From positions 1 to 13,586 of the forward strand of contig JABGTQ010000028.1 in the NCBI GenBank assembly GCA_018647025.1: a DNA stretch of 13,586 bases, given 5' to 3'. Shown here piece by piece: positions 13,110 to 13,586 of this stretch. Position 1 is the first letter of the stretch. The number at the start of each line of letters is the position of its first letter. The position numbers were made by a program, and so were the translations under genes. This DNA comes from Nitrospina sp. GTDB lineage: Bacteria; Nitrospinota; Nitrospinia; Nitrospinales; VA-1. The notes under the pieces were generated by a model. The model searched no databases. It was given only the letters and a program-made list of their open reading frames with translations, and was not told where the DNA came from.

Positions 13110-13586
13110 TTAAATTGACTTAGCGCACCGAAACCCTGTGTCCCAGAAGCGCTCTTGAGGTAGTGCAAAATTACGATAAGGTAAAAGTGCAAATTCTTTC
13201 ATGAGGCCGTGCTTCATTTTATGAAAGGAACCCCCTCTTATAACCTTAACGTTTTTTCCATAAAGACTGTCTTTAAATGTAGAATTTTTATACGAGCTAT
13301 ACCAACTGGCTGTCCACTCTGAAACATTCCCATTCAAGTCAACTACCCCATAACTACTAGTATCAATAGATACGCTGCTAATTGGAAGTACTTTGCTGCT
13401 AAAATTTGCATTTTCTTCGCTGTGTTTTTCTCCCCAGACAAATAGCCTTCCATCGATTCCTCGAGCAGATTTTTCCCATTCAATTTCTGTAGGAAGTCGT
13501 TTCTTTTGAGAATGGCAATAAGCATCTGCTTCAAACCAGTTAACCCCACGTATGGGTTCACTGCTACTTTTAGTATTATATTTAAA
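13110..13586 (-). CDS. SUMF1/FGE-sulfatase-fold protein, C-terminal part (5' end outside window), lacking the catalytic cysteines
   Basis: On the minus strand one continuous frame runs from the window edge (13586) to TAA 13110-13112, giving 158 residues without interruption. Motifs of the formylglycine-generating-enzyme fold appear in order: EPIRGVNWFEADAYCHSQ, RLPTEIEWEKSARG, LFVWGEKHSEENANF, YGVVDLNGNVSEWTASWY, VKVIRGGSFHKMKHG and DTGFRCAKSI at the end. As in the homologue at 340-1098, the stretch after RGGS has no cysteine (FHKMKHGLMKEFALLPYRN), so the copper-binding pair of genuine FGE is missing and sulfatase maturation is unlikely. The gene converges on the RNase E/G gene with a 46-nt gap. 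The N-terminus, any signal peptide and the true function cannot be judged. A role as a secreted sugar- or ligand-binding protein, or a non-FGE oxidase-type member, is possible. Confidence 0.85.
   Translation of the reverse strand, partial: FKYNTKSSSEPIRGVNWFEADAYCHSQKKRLPTEIEWEKSARGIDGRLFVWGEKHSEENANFSSKVLPISSVSIDTSSYGVVDLNGNVSEWTASWYSSYKNSTFKDSLYGKNVKVIRGGSFHKMKHGLMKEFALLPYRNFALPQERFWDTGFRCAKSI

Noticed and set aside
13343..13561. A 72-residue minus-strand open frame, which with the frame below it might suggest a frameshifted SUMF1 gene
   Set aside because: The SUMF1 motifs run uninterrupted in one other frame from 13586 to 13110, so this frame is a shadow and the gene is intact within the window.
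1..13586. CRISPR array, tRNA/rRNA genes, transposase or phage genes
   Set aside because: No spaced direct repeats, tRNA-like clover-leaf stretches or transposase/integrase motifs were seen on either strand; this was a reading by eye, not a covariance-model search.

Overview
The window is an AT-rich (roughly one third G+C by eye, not counted), gene-dense bacterial chromosome segment with ten protein-coding genes, two of them cut by the window edges. I see no RNA gene, insertion sequence, phage gene or CRISPR array. A GT9 heptosyltransferase-type gene suggests a Gram-negative. The mix of SUMF1-fold proteins, a 27-residue LRR protein, large glycosyltransferase/methyltransferase/TPR fusions and an E-type ribonuclease would fit a marine lineage such as Nitrospinota or a deltaproteobacterial-type group. 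That placement is an impression, not a demonstration.

Left part (1-2163, all +): the 3' end of metF, then a secreted or membrane-anchored SUMF1-fold protein lacking the formylglycine-generating cysteines, a cytoplasmic protein built almost entirely of eight exact 27-residue leucine-rich repeats, and a 102-residue protein of unknown function with an acidic tail. Gaps of 22, 8 and 13 nt suggest one transcript. A cytoplasmic-type sulfite-oxidase-fold molybdopterin oxidoreductase faces them on the minus strand (2160-2846), its stop codon overlapping the last + strand stop within a shared TTAA.

Middle (3086-9228, all +): a three-gene glycan-modification operon. First comes an 862-residue GT4 + SAM-methyltransferase + TPR fusion. 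Next is a 601-residue protein with a MAF/DUF115-like N-terminal module and a CgeB-like glycosyltransferase module. Last is a GT9 heptosyltransferase-type protein with a long unassigned C-terminal extension, overlapping its predecessor by ATGA. Together they look like machinery for building and attaching a surface sugar (LPS/capsule or a glycosylated surface protein such as flagellin). The acceptor is not visible here.

Right part: a divergent, enlarged phosphoglycerate kinase (minus strand, 9200-10759) overlaps the GT9 gene end by 29 bp. A 312-nt intergenic region carries a good sigma70-type promoter and a 5'-terminal hairpin for an RNase E/G gene (11072-13063). That protein has conserved catalytic and zinc-link residues and a tail with a tandem 46-residue Arg/Gln/Asn-rich duplication. 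The window ends in a second cysteine-less SUMF1-fold gene (minus strand), open at the right edge.

The most notable items are the multi-domain glycosyltransferase operon, the enlarged PGK with substitutions near its active-site motifs, the LRR/SUMF1 pair, and the RNase E leader and tail.
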